A stretch of DNA of 64,000 nucleotides from DASTPP01 sp035762175 (GCA_035762175.1 DASTPP010000407.1:15620-79619), one strand, 5' to 3'; positions 17,106 to 26,485 are shown, numbered from the stretch's first letter. Notes: generated from the letters alone by a model not told the origin. Numbers and translations: made by a program.

Positions 17106-18212
17106 ATGGCATCGAAAGACCAGCAGAGGCAACGGGCAGACCAAGACTTCATCGCGTCCGGGCAAGAGCTCACCTTCGGCGACGCCGCCGGCCTGCCCCT
17201 GCCGCCGGCGCGGCTGTGCGCGTTGCGCGAAGACTCGCCGGGCGTCGAAGCAACCATCCGCTCGGGCCTGACCGCGGTCGTGTACAAACTGCGCGCCGGC
17301 GACCGCTGCTACGCAGTCAAGCGCGCGCGGCCGGCCTGCCTGGTGCAGAACGCCGACGGCCAGACTTCCTTCCTCAACGAGCTGCGCCGGCACGCCGAGC
17401 TGCGCGCGATGCGCGGGCGGGGCGTGCCGTTCCCCGGCGTGATCGCGCCGCTCTACGGCTCGCTGCGCGAGGGCCTGCTCGTCGGGCCCTGGGTCGAAGG
17501 CAGGCCCATCGACGACTTCGACCGCCGCACCCTCACGCAGGTCTTCGCGGCCGGCCGCGCCCTGCTCTCGCAAGGCTTCTTCGAATGGGACTTCAGCCCG
17601 GGCAACCTGCTCGACGACGGCGGGCAGGCCTGGCTCTTCGACTTCGGCTACATGTACCGCTTCGACCCGCTCACCGAATTCAACAGCGCCGGCAACGGCC
17701 GCGACGTGCCGGCCTTCCACCTGGCCGAGCGCATCGAGACCCGCGCCGCGTTCGCCTGGCTCTTGCGCATCGAAGGGCGCGACGGCCGGCCCGCCGCGCT
17801 GGCCGCATACCGCATGGTCAAGGAGGTCGCGCTCGGCTGCTACGCCACCTGGCGCGAAGAGCTGCGCGCCCGCCGCGCGGACACGCTCATCTGCCGCTGG
17901 CTCGACGGCGTGATGGCGGACTGGCGCGCGGCGCTGGCGGACGCCGACGCCGCGCTCGAGCGCATGTACCTGCGGGAGGGCTGGCGCTCGCACAGCCTCG
18001 ATCTGCAGGATGACCTGCACGGCCAGACCTGCACGCCCGCGACCCTCCTGCGCGCCGGCTGGCTGATTCGCACCATCGAAACCAGCCACGCCTTCTTGCT
18101 CGGCAGCGGCGTGCTCTCTGCCGCCGAGCAGGGCTTGCCGCAACCAGAGCTGCTGCGCCGCTACCAGGCTTACCGCGCGACCGCCGCGGGTCTTCAGCTC
18201 GGCGGCGGTTAA
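17106..18212 (+). CDS. Kinase-like (APH/LPS-kinase fold) phosphotransferase
   Basis: 368 residues from ATG 17106; the TTG at 17067 would only add low-sense residues. Kinase fold features: a strand with the ATP-binding Lys (YAVKRAR, about residue 75), a catalytic-loop-like WDFSPGNLL in which Asp and Asn are kept but the usual His is not, and a metal-binding DFG in WLFDFGYMY. This arrangement resembles aminoglycoside/choline and lipopolysaccharide kinases rather than protein kinases. The substrate cannot be told. Codon choice looks somewhat different from flanking genes and the flanks are remnants, so recent acquisition is possible. Confidence 0.7.
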   Translation: MASKDQQRQRADQDFIASGQELTFGDAAGLPLPPARLCALREDSPGVEATIRSGLTAVVYKLRAGDRCYAVKRARPACLVQNADGQTSFLNELRRHAELRAMRGRGVPFPGVIAPLYGSLREGLLVGPWVEGRPIDDFDRRTLTQVFAAGRALLSQGFFEWDFSPGNLLDDGGQAWLFDFGYMYRFDPLTEFNSAGNGRDVPAFHLAERIETRAAFAWLLRIEGRDGRPAALAAYRMVKEVALGCYATWREELRARRADTLICRWLDGVMADWRAALADADAALERMYLREGWRSHSLDLQDDLHGQTCTPATLLRAGWLIRTIETSHAFLLGSGVLSAAEQGLPQPELLRRYQAYRATAAGLQLGGG

Positions 18213-18291
18213 TTCTCAATGCGAACCGTGCGCCGGGCCTTCGCGGTGATGTCGAAGCGAGGGGCCCGCGCGGGCGCCCCCCGGCTTTGCT

Positions 18292-18515
18292 CTACGCTAA
18301 CCCCCCCGGCTTGAGCCGCAGCACGCCGGTGGCGGCGCCGATGAACACGTCGGTGCCGTCCGAGGCGATGGGCCCGGCGTGCGGCGTGGCACGTTCGGTC
18401 CACGATTGGCCATCCCCGTGGAACGCGTGCGGCTTGGAGCCGTCATCGCCCGCCACCCACGCGTCGTCGCTGGAGCCGACCCAGAGATGGCCGGAGACGA
18501 GGAAGTCGATTCACA
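18292..18515 (-). pseudogene. C-terminal fragment of a repeat beta-propeller secreted protein
   Basis: The minus frame ending at TAG 18292-18294 reads GHLWVGSSDDAWVAGDDG, then HAFHGDGQSWTER and DGTDVFIGAATGVLRLKPGG. The S-D-x-W-V-x-G blade motif is typical of the large secreted propeller proteins of myxobacteria. No start exists; the frame begins where the neighbouring + gene starts, so only the last 70 or so residues remain. Confidence 0.55.
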
Positions 18516-18529
18516 GCACCCTGGTCGAT

Positions 18530-19126
18530 ATGATGACCAAGTCGCCCTCGCAAGAGGTGTTCGACGACCCCCTCTCGCCCGCGCCCCCGCCCGCGGCCCC
18601 GAAGCCGAACGTCGCGCCGGCCCCGGCCCCCAGGCCGCCCCTGTCGCCGCTGGCGGTGACGCCGGCCGCCGGGGTCGCCAGGGCGCCGAGCGACCCGACG
18701 CCTTCGCCGGGCCCGGTGTCGGTCGCGCGGGCCGAAGACGACGACGCCCCGAAGGTCGAGACCACGGCCGAAGAGCGCGCCATCTTTCAGCTCGTACGCG
18801 AAGCTTGCGAGGCATCCCCGGTCAAGGCAACCATCGCCCATAAAGACACTGTCACCCACTTCGCGATCACCCTGGGCAAGGTCACGCGCTGGTTCTTGCG
18901 CTTCTTCTGCAACGGCCCCAGAAAGTTCATGACCGTCCGCCTGACCGTCGAGCAGGTGCGGGCCCTCGTGCCAGGGGCCGAGGTCGACCCGGTCAGCGAC
19001 GCCTTCACCCGCAGCCGCGTGTACTTCCGGTCGGTCGAAGCTTTGGCGATCATGAAGCCGCTCTTCGTGGCCGCCTTCGAGCAAGAGGCCAGACGCAAAG
19101 AGGCCGACACCGCGGAGGCCAACTGA
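18530..19126 (+). CDS. Hypothetical protein with Pro-rich N-terminal half
   Basis: 198 residues from ATG 18530 (ATG 18533 is equally possible; no strong ribosome site). Residues 1-75 are Pro/Ala-rich and look disordered. The C-terminal part is a compact domain (FQLVREACEASPVKATIAH, ITLGKVTRWFLRFFCNGPRK, SRVYFRSVEALAIMKPLF). A similar C-terminal domain occurs, to my recollection, in restriction-endonuclease-like hypothetical proteins of this group, but the catalytic motif is not visible, so I assign no function. Confidence 0.65.
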   Translation: MMTKSPSQEVFDDPLSPAPPPAAPKPNVAPAPAPRPPLSPLAVTPAAGVARAPSDPTPSPGPVSVARAEDDDAPKVETTAEERAIFQLVREACEASPVKATIAHKDTVTHFAITLGKVTRWFLRFFCNGPRKFMTVRLTVEQVRALVPGAEVDPVSDAFTRSRVYFRSVEALAIMKPLFVAAFEQEARRKEADTAEAN

Positions 19127-19480
19127 ACCACTCGAGGTCGTACTCGTAAGGTTTCGGGGTCCTACGAGGGGTCGAATCGGAACGGAGTGAGGTCCGGCGC
19201 GGGCCCCGCGTCGCCCGACCGGGCGGCTCGGTTGGGCCAACGAAATAGGCCCGGCCGCGGGGTTGCTGGCGCCGGCCGATGCGCCCTGCGTCCGCGGCCG
19301 GGCGCCGGCCGCGACGGCGGCGGGGTGGCGGGCCGGCCGCTTTCGGACGCGGTCGTCTGCCCGGCCTCGCCCCCCGCGCCGACGCTCGCTACGTTGCACG
19401 CACGGGCCGCGTCGCCAGGCTCCCCCGGCGGGGTGCGGGCCCGGCTCGTCGCGGCCCGCAGAGTTCCGAAAGGAGGCCCC
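19127..19480. other. Intergenic, promoter region of the DUF3237 gene
   Basis: About 350 bp of GC-rich sequence without a credible frame. AGGAGG at 19471-19476 is a strong ribosome site for the following gene. Confidence 0.5.
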
Positions 19481-19954
19481 ATGTCCGAAGTCGAGACCGA
19501 CTTCCTGTTCGAGGCGCGCGTCCCGCTGGCGCCGCCCATGCATCTCGGGCAGACGCCCGAAGGCGACCGCATGATCGTCAACGTCGCCGGCGGCCGCTTC
19601 CGCGGGCCGCGCCTGTCGGGCGAGATCGTGCCGATGTCCGGCGCCGACTGGGCGCGGGTGCGGGCCGACGGCGTGGGCGCGCTCGACGTGCGCATGTGCC
19701 TTAGGACCGACGACGGCGCGCTCGTCTACGTCCGCTGGCACGGGCTGATGGTCGCCGACGGGGCGAACCTCGCCTACGCCATGGACTTCGCCAAGCCGGA
19801 CGACCCGGCCGGCGCGCACCGCTACTACTTTCGTACCAGCCCCCGGTTCGAGACGGGCGACGCGCGCTACGCTTGGCTCAACCGGGTCGTGTGCGTCAGC
19901 AAGTCTCGCACCGGCGACGGCGGCGTCATTCACCGGGTGTTCGCCGTGCGCTGA
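19481..19954 (+). CDS. DUF3237 family protein
   Basis: 157 residues; ATG 19481 is fixed by AGGAGG about 4 bp upstream. The sequence has the DUF3237 pattern: LFEARVPLAPPMHLGQTPEGD at the start, VAGGRFRGPRLSGEIVPMSGADW, a YVRWHGLM strand and a closing RYAWLNRVVCVS. The fold is a small beta-barrel of unknown biochemical role. It stands alone between two long non-coding stretches. Confidence 0.85.
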   Translation: MSEVETDFLFEARVPLAPPMHLGQTPEGDRMIVNVAGGRFRGPRLSGEIVPMSGADWARVRADGVGALDVRMCLRTDDGALVYVRWHGLMVADGANLAYAMDFAKPDDPAGAHRYYFRTSPRFETGDARYAWLNRVVCVSKSRTGDGGVIHRVFAVR

Positions 19955-20367
19955 TCCACGCGGCGGGTGCGTCCGCGTCGCCCCGGGCTTCAGCCCGGGC
20001 CGCCGGGCGCGCCAGGTCACCCGCCGCCCGGATGAGGGCCGTCGGCCGCGACCGTGATCGCGACCGCCGGGGCGCCGCCGCCCGACCGCCGCCGCGCGCC
20101 CGGCGCGCCTGCCGGCGGGCGTGGGCCCCGTACGTCGGGCGGCGCCGGACGGGCGACGAATGCGGCGAATCGTCGGGCGCTGAGGTGTCGGCGCGTGGGG
20201 CCCCTTCGTTCGCCCGCCTGCTCGCGGCTCGTGCTGCGCCTCGGGCGGCGGGCGAGTTGTGCCGGCCCCTGACACCAGCGTCAGGCCGCGACGGGGCCAG
20301 GCGCACGAGGACGATGGCCTCCGAGAGGCGCGGGGCGCCGGCTCGCTGTTTGCTAGGCCCACGACCC
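19955..20367. other. Intergenic, no gene seen
   Basis: About 410 bp between the DUF3237 gene and the lipoprotein gene. Extremely GC-rich with open frames in several directions, none with a recognisable protein. No hairpin of note. Confidence 0.5.
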
Positions 20368-21378
20368 ATGCGCCTCTTCCCTTTCTTTTCTCTCTTTGCC
20401 CTCCCTTGTCTCGGCGTCTTCGCGGCCGGCTGCGGGGTCATCACCGACGAGCCCACCGACCGGGCCCTTTGCGGCCTGAGCGACGTCGGGCCCTGGCCCG
20501 CCGGCCCGGCCGTCATCGTGTCCGACGACCGGGGTCTCGACCTCTGCGGCGCCCGGGTCGTCGCGCGCGATGGCGACGTCGAAGCCGAGCTGCGCGCCGA
20601 CCCCGAGCGCTGCAACCACTTCGCGATGCCAGAGCGCAGGGGCTTCTACGAGGTGACCGTCGAACGAGACGGCTACGCCCCCGCGGTCTCGGCCGGCGTG
20701 CGCTCGTACGATGGGGGCTGCTCCGGGCCCGGCGGCGACTTCATCGCGCTGACCCCGACGCCGGTGGGGTGCGACGGCACGGCGCTGTCGTCGTTCGAGA
20801 TCGAGCTGCGCGACGAAGCCGGGTTGGTCTGCGACGAGCGCGCGAGCGTGATCGTGCGCGAGGGGGCGATCGGGCAGTCGTTGCTGCCCGTACCGGCCGG
20901 CGACGGCACCTGCCGCTGGCAGGGCATGCCCGAACGCCCCGGCGCCTACCTGGTGAGCGTGGTCCGGCGCGGCTACGAAGAGGTCACCCTGCGCGACGTG
21001 GCCGTCGTGAAGGCGCCGGGCGCCTGCCACGTCACGCCGACGAAGCTCGGCGTCCAGCTCGTGCCGGCGGGCCGCACCTGCACCAAAGGCGTCGTCCAGG
21101 CGCTCGACCTCGACGTCCGTGACGCGTCGGGCGCCGAAGTCTGCGACGCGACCGCGACGGCGCGCGACGGGGCGTTCGAGGCCACGCTACGCCCGACGCC
21201 GGGCAAGCGAGGGTGCACCTGGGCCGGCCTGCCCGAGCGCCCCGGCATCTACCAGGTGACCGTCCAGAAGCCGGGCTACGAGCCCGCCATGGTGCCGGCC
21301 GTCTACGTGACGCACGACGGGTGCCACGTCGAGACGGAGAACGTCAGCCTCTGGCTCCAGCCGGCGCGGGGGGGCTGA
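20368..21378 (+). CDS. Lipoprotein with three carboxypeptidase-regulatory-like repeats
   Basis: 336 residues. Signal peptide with lipobox FAAGC (Cys about 22). Three repeats of about 95 residues follow, each with paired cysteines, a C-D-A/R-x-x-V strand, and the closing motif MPERxGxYxVxVxRxGY (around residues 90, 195 and 295). These resemble carboxypeptidase regulatory-like/PEGA-type sandwiches on the cell surface. Four or more conserved Cys per repeat suggest disulphides, fitting an exported protein. ATG 20368 gives a clean signal peptide. The last 15 bp and the stop are duplicated (30-bp repeat). Function unknown. Confidence 0.78.
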   Translation: MRLFPFFSLFALPCLGVFAAGCGVITDEPTDRALCGLSDVGPWPAGPAVIVSDDRGLDLCGARVVARDGDVEAELRADPERCNHFAMPERRGFYEVTVERDGYAPAVSAGVRSYDGGCSGPGGDFIALTPTPVGCDGTALSSFEIELRDEAGLVCDERASVIVREGAIGQSLLPVPAGDGTCRWQGMPERPGAYLVSVVRRGYEEVTLRDVAVVKAPGACHVTPTKLGVQLVPAGRTCTKGVVQALDLDVRDASGAEVCDATATARDGAFEATLRPTPGKRGCTWAGLPERPGIYQVTVQKPGYEPAMVPAVYVTHDGCHVETENVSLWLQPARGG

Positions 21379-21420
21379 GCGGAGCGACGGCCGGCGCGGG
21401 GGGGCTGAGCGGAGCGACGG
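21361..21420. repeat. 30-bp perfect tandem duplication over the stop codon
   Basis: 21361-21390 and 21391-21420 are identical. The first copy holds the last codons and TGA stop (21376-21378) of the lipoprotein gene, so a second stop-bearing 3' end lies directly downstream. Confidence 0.97.
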
Positions 21421-21429
21421 CCGCGCCCC

Positions 21430-21575
21430 CGCGATCGCCTCGCGGGCCACGGGCTCGGGCAGGTCGCCCCGGCCCATGCCCGCCAGAATGACCTCGAGCT
21501 TGGCCGCGATGTCGGGCACCGCCCACGGCTGGGCGCCCTCGATCACGTCGAGCGAGGTCGCCGACGACGCCGAGG
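21430..21575 (-). pseudogene. Fragment of a LysR effector domain
   Basis: The minus frame reads SLDVIEGAQPWAVPDIAAK then LEVILAGMGRGDLPEPVAREAIA, which matches the late effector-domain pattern of LysR regulators (W-x-x-P-D-x-x-x-K-x-x-x-L-A-G-x-G-x-G-x-x-P). Only about 48 residues remain, without the HTH or C-terminal strand. Its downstream edge meets the 30-bp duplication, so this is a rearrangement scar. Confidence 0.5.
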
Positions 21576-21657
21576 CCGCGGGCGGGGCGTAGGGGCCGGC
21601 CGGGCCCGGGCGTCGCGTTGTGGGCGGGCCTTGCCCCGCCGGGTAGACTCGCCGGCG

Positions 21658-22533
21658 ATGCGCCTGCACCTCGTCGACGGCACCTACGAGCTCTACCGGG
21701 CGCACTACGCGCCGCGGCCGGGGCAGCGCACGCCGAAGGGCGACGATTGCAAGGCGACGGTGGGGGTGGTCTCGACGCTGCTCGCGCTGCTGCACGACCC
21801 CGCAGAGAGGCCGACGCACCTGGCGGTCGCGTTCGACAACCCCATTCGCTCGTTTCGCAACGAGCTCTTCGCCGGCTACAAGGGCGACGAGGGGGTGCCG
21901 CCCGAGCTGCGGGCGCAGTTCGACGCGGTCGAGCGGGCGGTGCGGGCGCTCGGCGTCGCGGTCTGGTCGATGCGCGAGCACGAGGCCGACGACGCGCTGG
22001 CGAGCGGGGCGCGGCGCTTTCGCGACGAGGTCGAGCAGGTGCGCATCATGACGCCCGACAAAGACCTGGGGCAGTGCCTGGTCGGCGAGAAGGTCGTGCA
22101 GATCGACCGCCGGCAGAAGAAGCTCATCACCGAGGCGACCTTCCGCGCGCAGCGGGGGTTCGGGCCCGCGAGCATGCCCGACTTTCTCGCGCTGACGGGC
22201 GACAGCGCCGACGGCATACCCGGGCTGCCGGGGTTCGGCGAGAAGAGCGCGGGGCTGCTCGTGGGGGCGTACGGGCGGCTTGAGCAGATACCGCGTAACG
22301 CCGCCGACTGGGCGGTCAAGCCGCGCGGCGCCCCGCAGCTCGCCGCGACGCTCGCGGCGGGCCTGGCCGACGCGCTGCTCTACCGCCGGCTCGCGACGCT
22401 GGTCGAGGACGCGCCGGTGGGCGAGTCGCTGGGCGAGCTTCGCTTCGCGGGCGTGCCGCGGGCCGAGTTCGAGGCCTGGTGCGACGAGGTCGGGGCCGCG
22501 ACGTTGAAGGCGGCGCCGCGGGCGTGGCGCTGA
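21658..22533 (+). CDS. 5'-3' exonuclease / flap nuclease (PolA N-terminal-like)
   Basis: 291 residues, the usual size of stand-alone bacterial 5'-nucleases. It has the PIN-like acidic metal centre (LHLVDGTYELYRAHY at the start, AFDNP, FRNELFAGYKGDE, REHEADDALA, MTPDKDLGQ, LTGDSADGIPGLPGFGEKSA). The last segment is the helix-three-turn-helix that binds duplex DNA. It should cleave flaps or RNA primers in replication and repair. The start ATG 21658 leads directly into the first Asp motif. The neighbours are not replication genes. Confidence 0.9.
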   Translation: MRLHLVDGTYELYRAHYAPRPGQRTPKGDDCKATVGVVSTLLALLHDPAERPTHLAVAFDNPIRSFRNELFAGYKGDEGVPPELRAQFDAVERAVRALGVAVWSMREHEADDALASGARRFRDEVEQVRIMTPDKDLGQCLVGEKVVQIDRRQKKLITEATFRAQRGFGPASMPDFLALTGDSADGIPGLPGFGEKSAGLLVGAYGRLEQIPRNAADWAVKPRGAPQLAATLAAGLADALLYRRLATLVEDAPVGESLGELRFAGVPRAEFEAWCDEVGAATLKAAPRAWR

Positions 22534-22703
22534 GCTCTGCCGCGGCGCGTCTGCGTCGGCGGCGGGCGTATGCGGGGCGGAACGTTGCAGGCTCACAGGA
22601 GCGCCGCTACCGCCCGGCGCGCGTCGGGATGGCGTTATGCGGTTCGGAGTCGCGGGCTTGCCGAACGCGGTCTGCTAAAGTCTTCTGCGTAGGCGAGCAG
22701 CGC

Positions 22704-25619
22704 ATGGCCTTCGACTCTACCTCGATCGAGGCGGGCGGCGACGCGACGGTGGTCGACGTCGACGAGCGCCGCGAGTCGGGGGCCCCGCGCGCGGCGGTCC
22801 GTCGCGACGCCGGCCTGGCCGCGGGCGCGGCGATCGCGCGCTACGTCGTCCTCGGGCGGCTCGGCACCGGGGGCATGGGCTCGGTCTACAAGGCCTACGA
22901 CCCGAGCCTCGACCGCGCGGTCGCGGTGAAGGTCCTGGCCGGGGGCGGTCGCGGCGAGGCGCAGGACGAGCGCATGGTGCGCGAGGCGCAGGCGCTCGCG
23001 CAGGTCGCGCACCCGAACGTCATCGCGGTGCACGACGTCGGCACGTTCGACGGCGCGGTCTACCTCGCGATGGAGTTCGTGCCGGGCCTCACCTTGTCCG
23101 AATGGCTCCGCGCCGAGCCCCGGCGCCCCGACGCGATCTTGCGCGTGCTGCGGCAGGCCGGCGAGGGCCTGGCGGCGGCGCACCGCGCGGGGCTGGTGCA
23201 CCGCGACTTCAAGGGGGCGAACGTCATCGTCGGCGACGACGGGCGCGTGCGCGTGCTCGACTTCGGGCTCGCCCGCTCGGCGGGGCCGCCCGAGGCGCGC
23301 ACCTCGTCCACGCCGCCCGCCGGCGGGCTCGCCGCGGCCGCCGTGGCGGGCGCGCCGGCGGCGCGGCCCTCGGGCCGCCTCGTCGACGTCGCGCTCACGC
23401 GGGCCGACCAGCTCGTCGGCACGCCGCGTTACATGGCCCCCGAGCAGCACCTCGGCCAGCCCCTGTCGCCCGCGACCGACCAGTTTTCGTTCTGCGTCGT
23501 GCTCTGGGAGGCGCTGACGGGCGAGCACCCCTTCGGGGCGTCCGGCGACGCGCGCCTCGAACAGGCGCTGGCCGGCGTCGTGCGGCCGGGCCCGGGGGCT
23601 TCGCGCTTGCCGCGCGGCGTGCGCCGGGCGCTCGAGCGGGGGCTGCGGGCCGAGCCGGGCGCGCGGTGGCCGACGATGGCGGCGTTGCTCGCCGAGCTGC
23701 GCCACCGCCCGGGGGCGCGCCGCCGGGCCCTCGCCGCCCTCGGCGCCGCCTTGGCCGTCGCCGGGGCCGCCGCCGCGGGCGCCGCCGCGCGCGGCCGGGG
23801 CCCCGAGCCCTGCACCGGCGGCGAGGCGCGCCTTTCGGGCGCCTGGGACGAGCGCACGGCCGCGGCCGTCGGGGCGGCCTTCGAGCGCAGCGGCTGGCCG
23901 GGCTGGCGCGACGGCTTCGGGCGGGTGCGGGCGGCGCTCGACGCGTACGCCGGGCGCTGGGTCGCCGCGCAGCGCGACGCCTGCCGGGCGACGCGCGTCA
24001 CGGGCGTCGCCTCCGAAGAGCAGCTCGAGCGGCGCATGGCCTGCCTCGACCGCCGCCTGGCCGAGGTCCGGACGGCGACCGGCCTGCTCGCCGGCGCCGA
24101 CCGCGAGCTCGCCACGCGCGCCGCCGAGCTGGTGGGCTCGCTCGGCGACGTGGACGCCTGCGACGGCAGCGAGGCGAGCGTCGGCGGCAGCGTGCGCCCG
24201 AGCGACCCGGCCGTGCGCGCCGAGGTCGACGCGCTCTACGGCCAGATCGGGCGGGCGGCGGTGCTGCGCGAGGCGGGGCGCGTGCCCGACGCGCGGCGGG
24301 CGTTCGAGGCGTCGACGGCCGAGGCGCGCCGCGTCGGCTACGCGCCGCTGCTGGCCGAGTCGCTGCTGCGCCTCGGCGAGGCGCGGGCGCGCGACGGCGA
24401 CGGGGCGGGCGCGCTCGACGCGATCGACGAGGGGGTCGGCGTGGCCGGGCGGGCCGCCGCCGACGAGCTCTTCGCCCAGGGCCTGCTCCAGCGCGCCGAG
24501 GTGCTCACCGGCGCGGCCGGCCGCCCCCGCGACGCCCTCGAGCTGCAGCCCGTCCTGGCCGGCGCCGTCGAGCGGGCCGGCGCGCCGCCGCGGCTGCGGT
24601 ACCGGCTGCACCTGCAGCTCGAGCGCACCTACGACGAGCTGGGGAAGTACGACGACGCGCTGGCGCACGCCCGCGAGGCGGTGCAGATCGCCGAGCGGTC
24701 GTTCGGCCCCGACGCCTTCGCCACCGCGACGGCGCTGCGGCGCCTCGCGTCGACCGAGCGGCTCGCCGGCGCGAAGGCCGAGGCGCGGCGCCACGCGGCC
24801 GACGCGGTCGCGCGCCTCGAGCGGCAGCTCGGCCCCGACCACCCGGGCCTCTACGAAGCGCTGCTCGACGCCGCGTCGGCCGACACCAGCGCCGGCGATC
24901 TGCGCGTCGCCGAGGCGACCGTCCGGCGCGCCCTCGCGCTCTATGGCGCCGCCCTGCCCGAGCACCCCAACCTGGCCAACGGCTACCGCCGGCTCGGCGC
25001 CAACCTGCACCTGCAGGGCCGCTTCGCCGAGGCCGAAGAGGCGCTCGAGCGCGCCGCCGCCCTCGTCCGGCGGGCGCCCACCCCCGACGCCATGACCCTC
25101 GCCGACGTCTACGCGTGGCTCGGCGACACCGTGAAAGAGCTCCGCGGGCTCGAGGCCGCGCGGCCCCACTATGCCGAGGTGCGCGCCCAGTACCGCGCCA
25201 GCGGCCGGGTCGACGACCCCTTCCTCGGCGAGACGCTCGCCCTCTGGGGGGAGGCCGAGTGCAAAGCAAGGCACCCCGCCCGCGCCGCCGCCCTCTTCGA
25301 CGAGGCGCGCCCCATCCTCGCGCCGCGCCGCGACCGGTGGAGCGTCAAGCTCCTCGTGGCCGAGGCCGAGTGCCTGGTCGCCACGCGCCGCGCCCGCGCG
25401 GCCGTCGCCCTCGCGTCCAAGGCCGTCGCCGAGCTCGGCGGCAGCTACGACCCCGCCGACACCGCCGACGCGCACTTCGTGCTCGCGCGCGCCCTCTGGG
25501 CGACCGGCGCCCGCCGGCGCGCCCTCGCCGAGGCCGGCCGCGCCGCCGCCCTGATCGAGGGCACGGGCCGCAAGCGCGCCGACGAGGTCCGCGCCTGGGT
25601 GGCGGCCCGGCGTCGCTAG
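22704..25619 (+). CDS. Ser/Thr protein kinase with C-terminal TPR domain
   Basis: 971 residues. The kinase domain (about 45-345) has glycine loop GTGGMG at 54-59, Lys76, HRDFKGAN at 166-173 (the FKG variant common in this group), DFG at 186-188 and GTPRYMAPEQ; an Ala/Pro-rich insert splits the activation segment. One membrane helix (about 350-370, LAALGAALAVAGAAAAGAAA) is followed by a Cys-containing spacer and about ten tetratricopeptide-like repeats of 40 residues (for example LRYRLHLQLERTYDELGKYD). The TPR part should be periplasmic and could bind a partner protein. ATG 22704 sits right after the short promoter gap. Confidence 0.9.
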   Translation: MAFDSTSIEAGGDATVVDVDERRESGAPRAAVRRDAGLAAGAAIARYVVLGRLGTGGMGSVYKAYDPSLDRAVAVKVLAGGGRGEAQDERMVREAQALAQVAHPNVIAVHDVGTFDGAVYLAMEFVPGLTLSEWLRAEPRRPDAILRVLRQAGEGLAAAHRAGLVHRDFKGANVIVGDDGRVRVLDFGLARSAGPPEARTSSTPPAGGLAAAAVAGAPAARPSGRLVDVALTRADQLVGTPRYMAPEQHLGQPLSPATDQFSFCVVLWEALTGEHPFGASGDARLEQALAGVVRPGPGASRLPRGVRRALERGLRAEPGARWPTMAALLAELRHRPGARRRALAALGAALAVAGAAAAGAAARGRGPEPCTGGEARLSGAWDERTAAAVGAAFERSGWPGWRDGFGRVRAALDAYAGRWVAAQRDACRATRVTGVASEEQLERRMACLDRRLAEVRTATGLLAGADRELATRAAELVGSLGDVDACDGSEASVGGSVRPSDPAVRAEVDALYGQIGRAAVLREAGRVPDARRAFEASTAEARRVGYAPLLAESLLRLGEARARDGDGAGALDAIDEGVGVAGRAAADELFAQGLLQRAEVLTGAAGRPRDALELQPVLAGAVERAGAPPRLRYRLHLQLERTYDELGKYDDALAHAREAVQIAERSFGPDAFATATALRRLASTERLAGAKAEARRHAADAVARLERQLGPDHPGLYEALLDAASADTSAGDLRVAEATVRRALALYGAALPEHPNLANGYRRLGANLHLQGRFAEAEEALERAAALVRRAPTPDAMTLADVYAWLGDTVKELRGLEAARPHYAEVRAQYRASGRVDDPFLGETLALWGEAECKARHPARAAALFDEARPILAPRRDRWSVKLLVAEAECLVATRRARAAVALASKAVAELGGSYDPADTADAHFVLARALWATGARRRALAEAGRAAALIEGTGRKRADEVRAWVAARRR

Positions 25620-25762
25620 CGCGCCGACCGGATTTTCCGCTCGACGCGCCAGGCTGCCCCACGGGGCGACGCCCCCGGGGGCGGGCCGCCGGGCCCTCTT
25701 TACCCCGGCGATCGGGCGGCGCCGGTGCTTTGTCGTCGACGCGGGCGGGCCGGCGTCCAACA

Positions 25763-26485
25763 ATGGCTGAGTCCAGGGGGGCCCGACCCGTGCTCGACAT
25801 GCCAACGCTTTGTTTTCGCATCAAGCCGGCCTTCCTCGAGCCGTTCAGCAACGGCCGGGGTCGGGCGGCCGAGCTGCTGCAAGCCAGGCTGGGGCTCAGC
25901 GCGACCCGGGCGAAGGGGCTCGTCGATCGGGCGGTGTTCGGGGGCGAAGAGATGTGCGTCGACGTGCCGTCCGACGAGCTCGGGTGGCGCGTCGCCCGCG
26001 AGCTCGAGGCGACGGCGAGGCCGGCGAAGGCGAAGGCCTGGGTCGAGCGGGGGCGGCTCGGGCAAGACGAGGCGTTCGAGATGGCCGAGCTGGTCGGCCG
26101 GCGCGTCGAGCAGATGGTCGGCATCTTCAGCGCCGAGGCGCCCGAGAACCTCGTGCTGCTCTACCTGAAGGCCGACGCCCCGCCCTGGCACCGCCTCTTC
26201 TTGGACGCGGGCATCGCCTTCTGGGAAGACTGGGGCCGCGGCCTCGAGAACGAAGAGCGCGACGGCGTCGTCATTCGCGACTTGGGCGCCGCGTGCAAGC
26301 TCGTCGGCGAGCAGGTGAGCGCCGCCGCCGCCCGGGTGAGCGAAGAGCGGGGCGGCTCGACCGTCATCGAGCTGCGCTTCGCGTCGGGGGCCCGCGTCGA
26401 GCTCTACTTCGCCGACCCCTCGGCGCCCGACTCGAGCGTGACCTTCTCGTTCACGCGGCCGAGCCCCGCCGCGCGCGCGCGCTGA
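25763..26485 (+). CDS. Hypothetical protein
   Basis: 240 residues from ATG 25763; ATG 25799 is an alternative. No signal peptide, membrane helix or cysteine pattern. The C-terminus alternates charged strands (VIELRFASGARVELYFADPS, SSVTFSFTRPS). The middle is helical with LLYLKADAPPWHRLFLDAGIAFWEDWGRG. I recognise no family. It converges on the small acidic protein gene with a strong hairpin in between. Confidence 0.7.
   Translation: MAESRGARPVLDMPTLCFRIKPAFLEPFSNGRGRAAELLQARLGLSATRAKGLVDRAVFGGEEMCVDVPSDELGWRVARELEATARPAKAKAWVERGRLGQDEAFEMAELVGRRVEQMVGIFSAEAPENLVLLYLKADAPPWHRLFLDAGIAFWEDWGRGLENEERDGVVIRDLGAACKLVGEQVSAAAARVSEERGGSTVIELRFASGARVELYFADPSAPDSSVTFSFTRPSPAARAR

Noticed and set aside
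22635..25805. 1056-residue open frame on the minus strand
   Set aside because: It is the antisense shadow of the kinase-TPR gene; it is made of Arg/Ala/Gly-rich text with no domain, while the + frame has every kinase motif.
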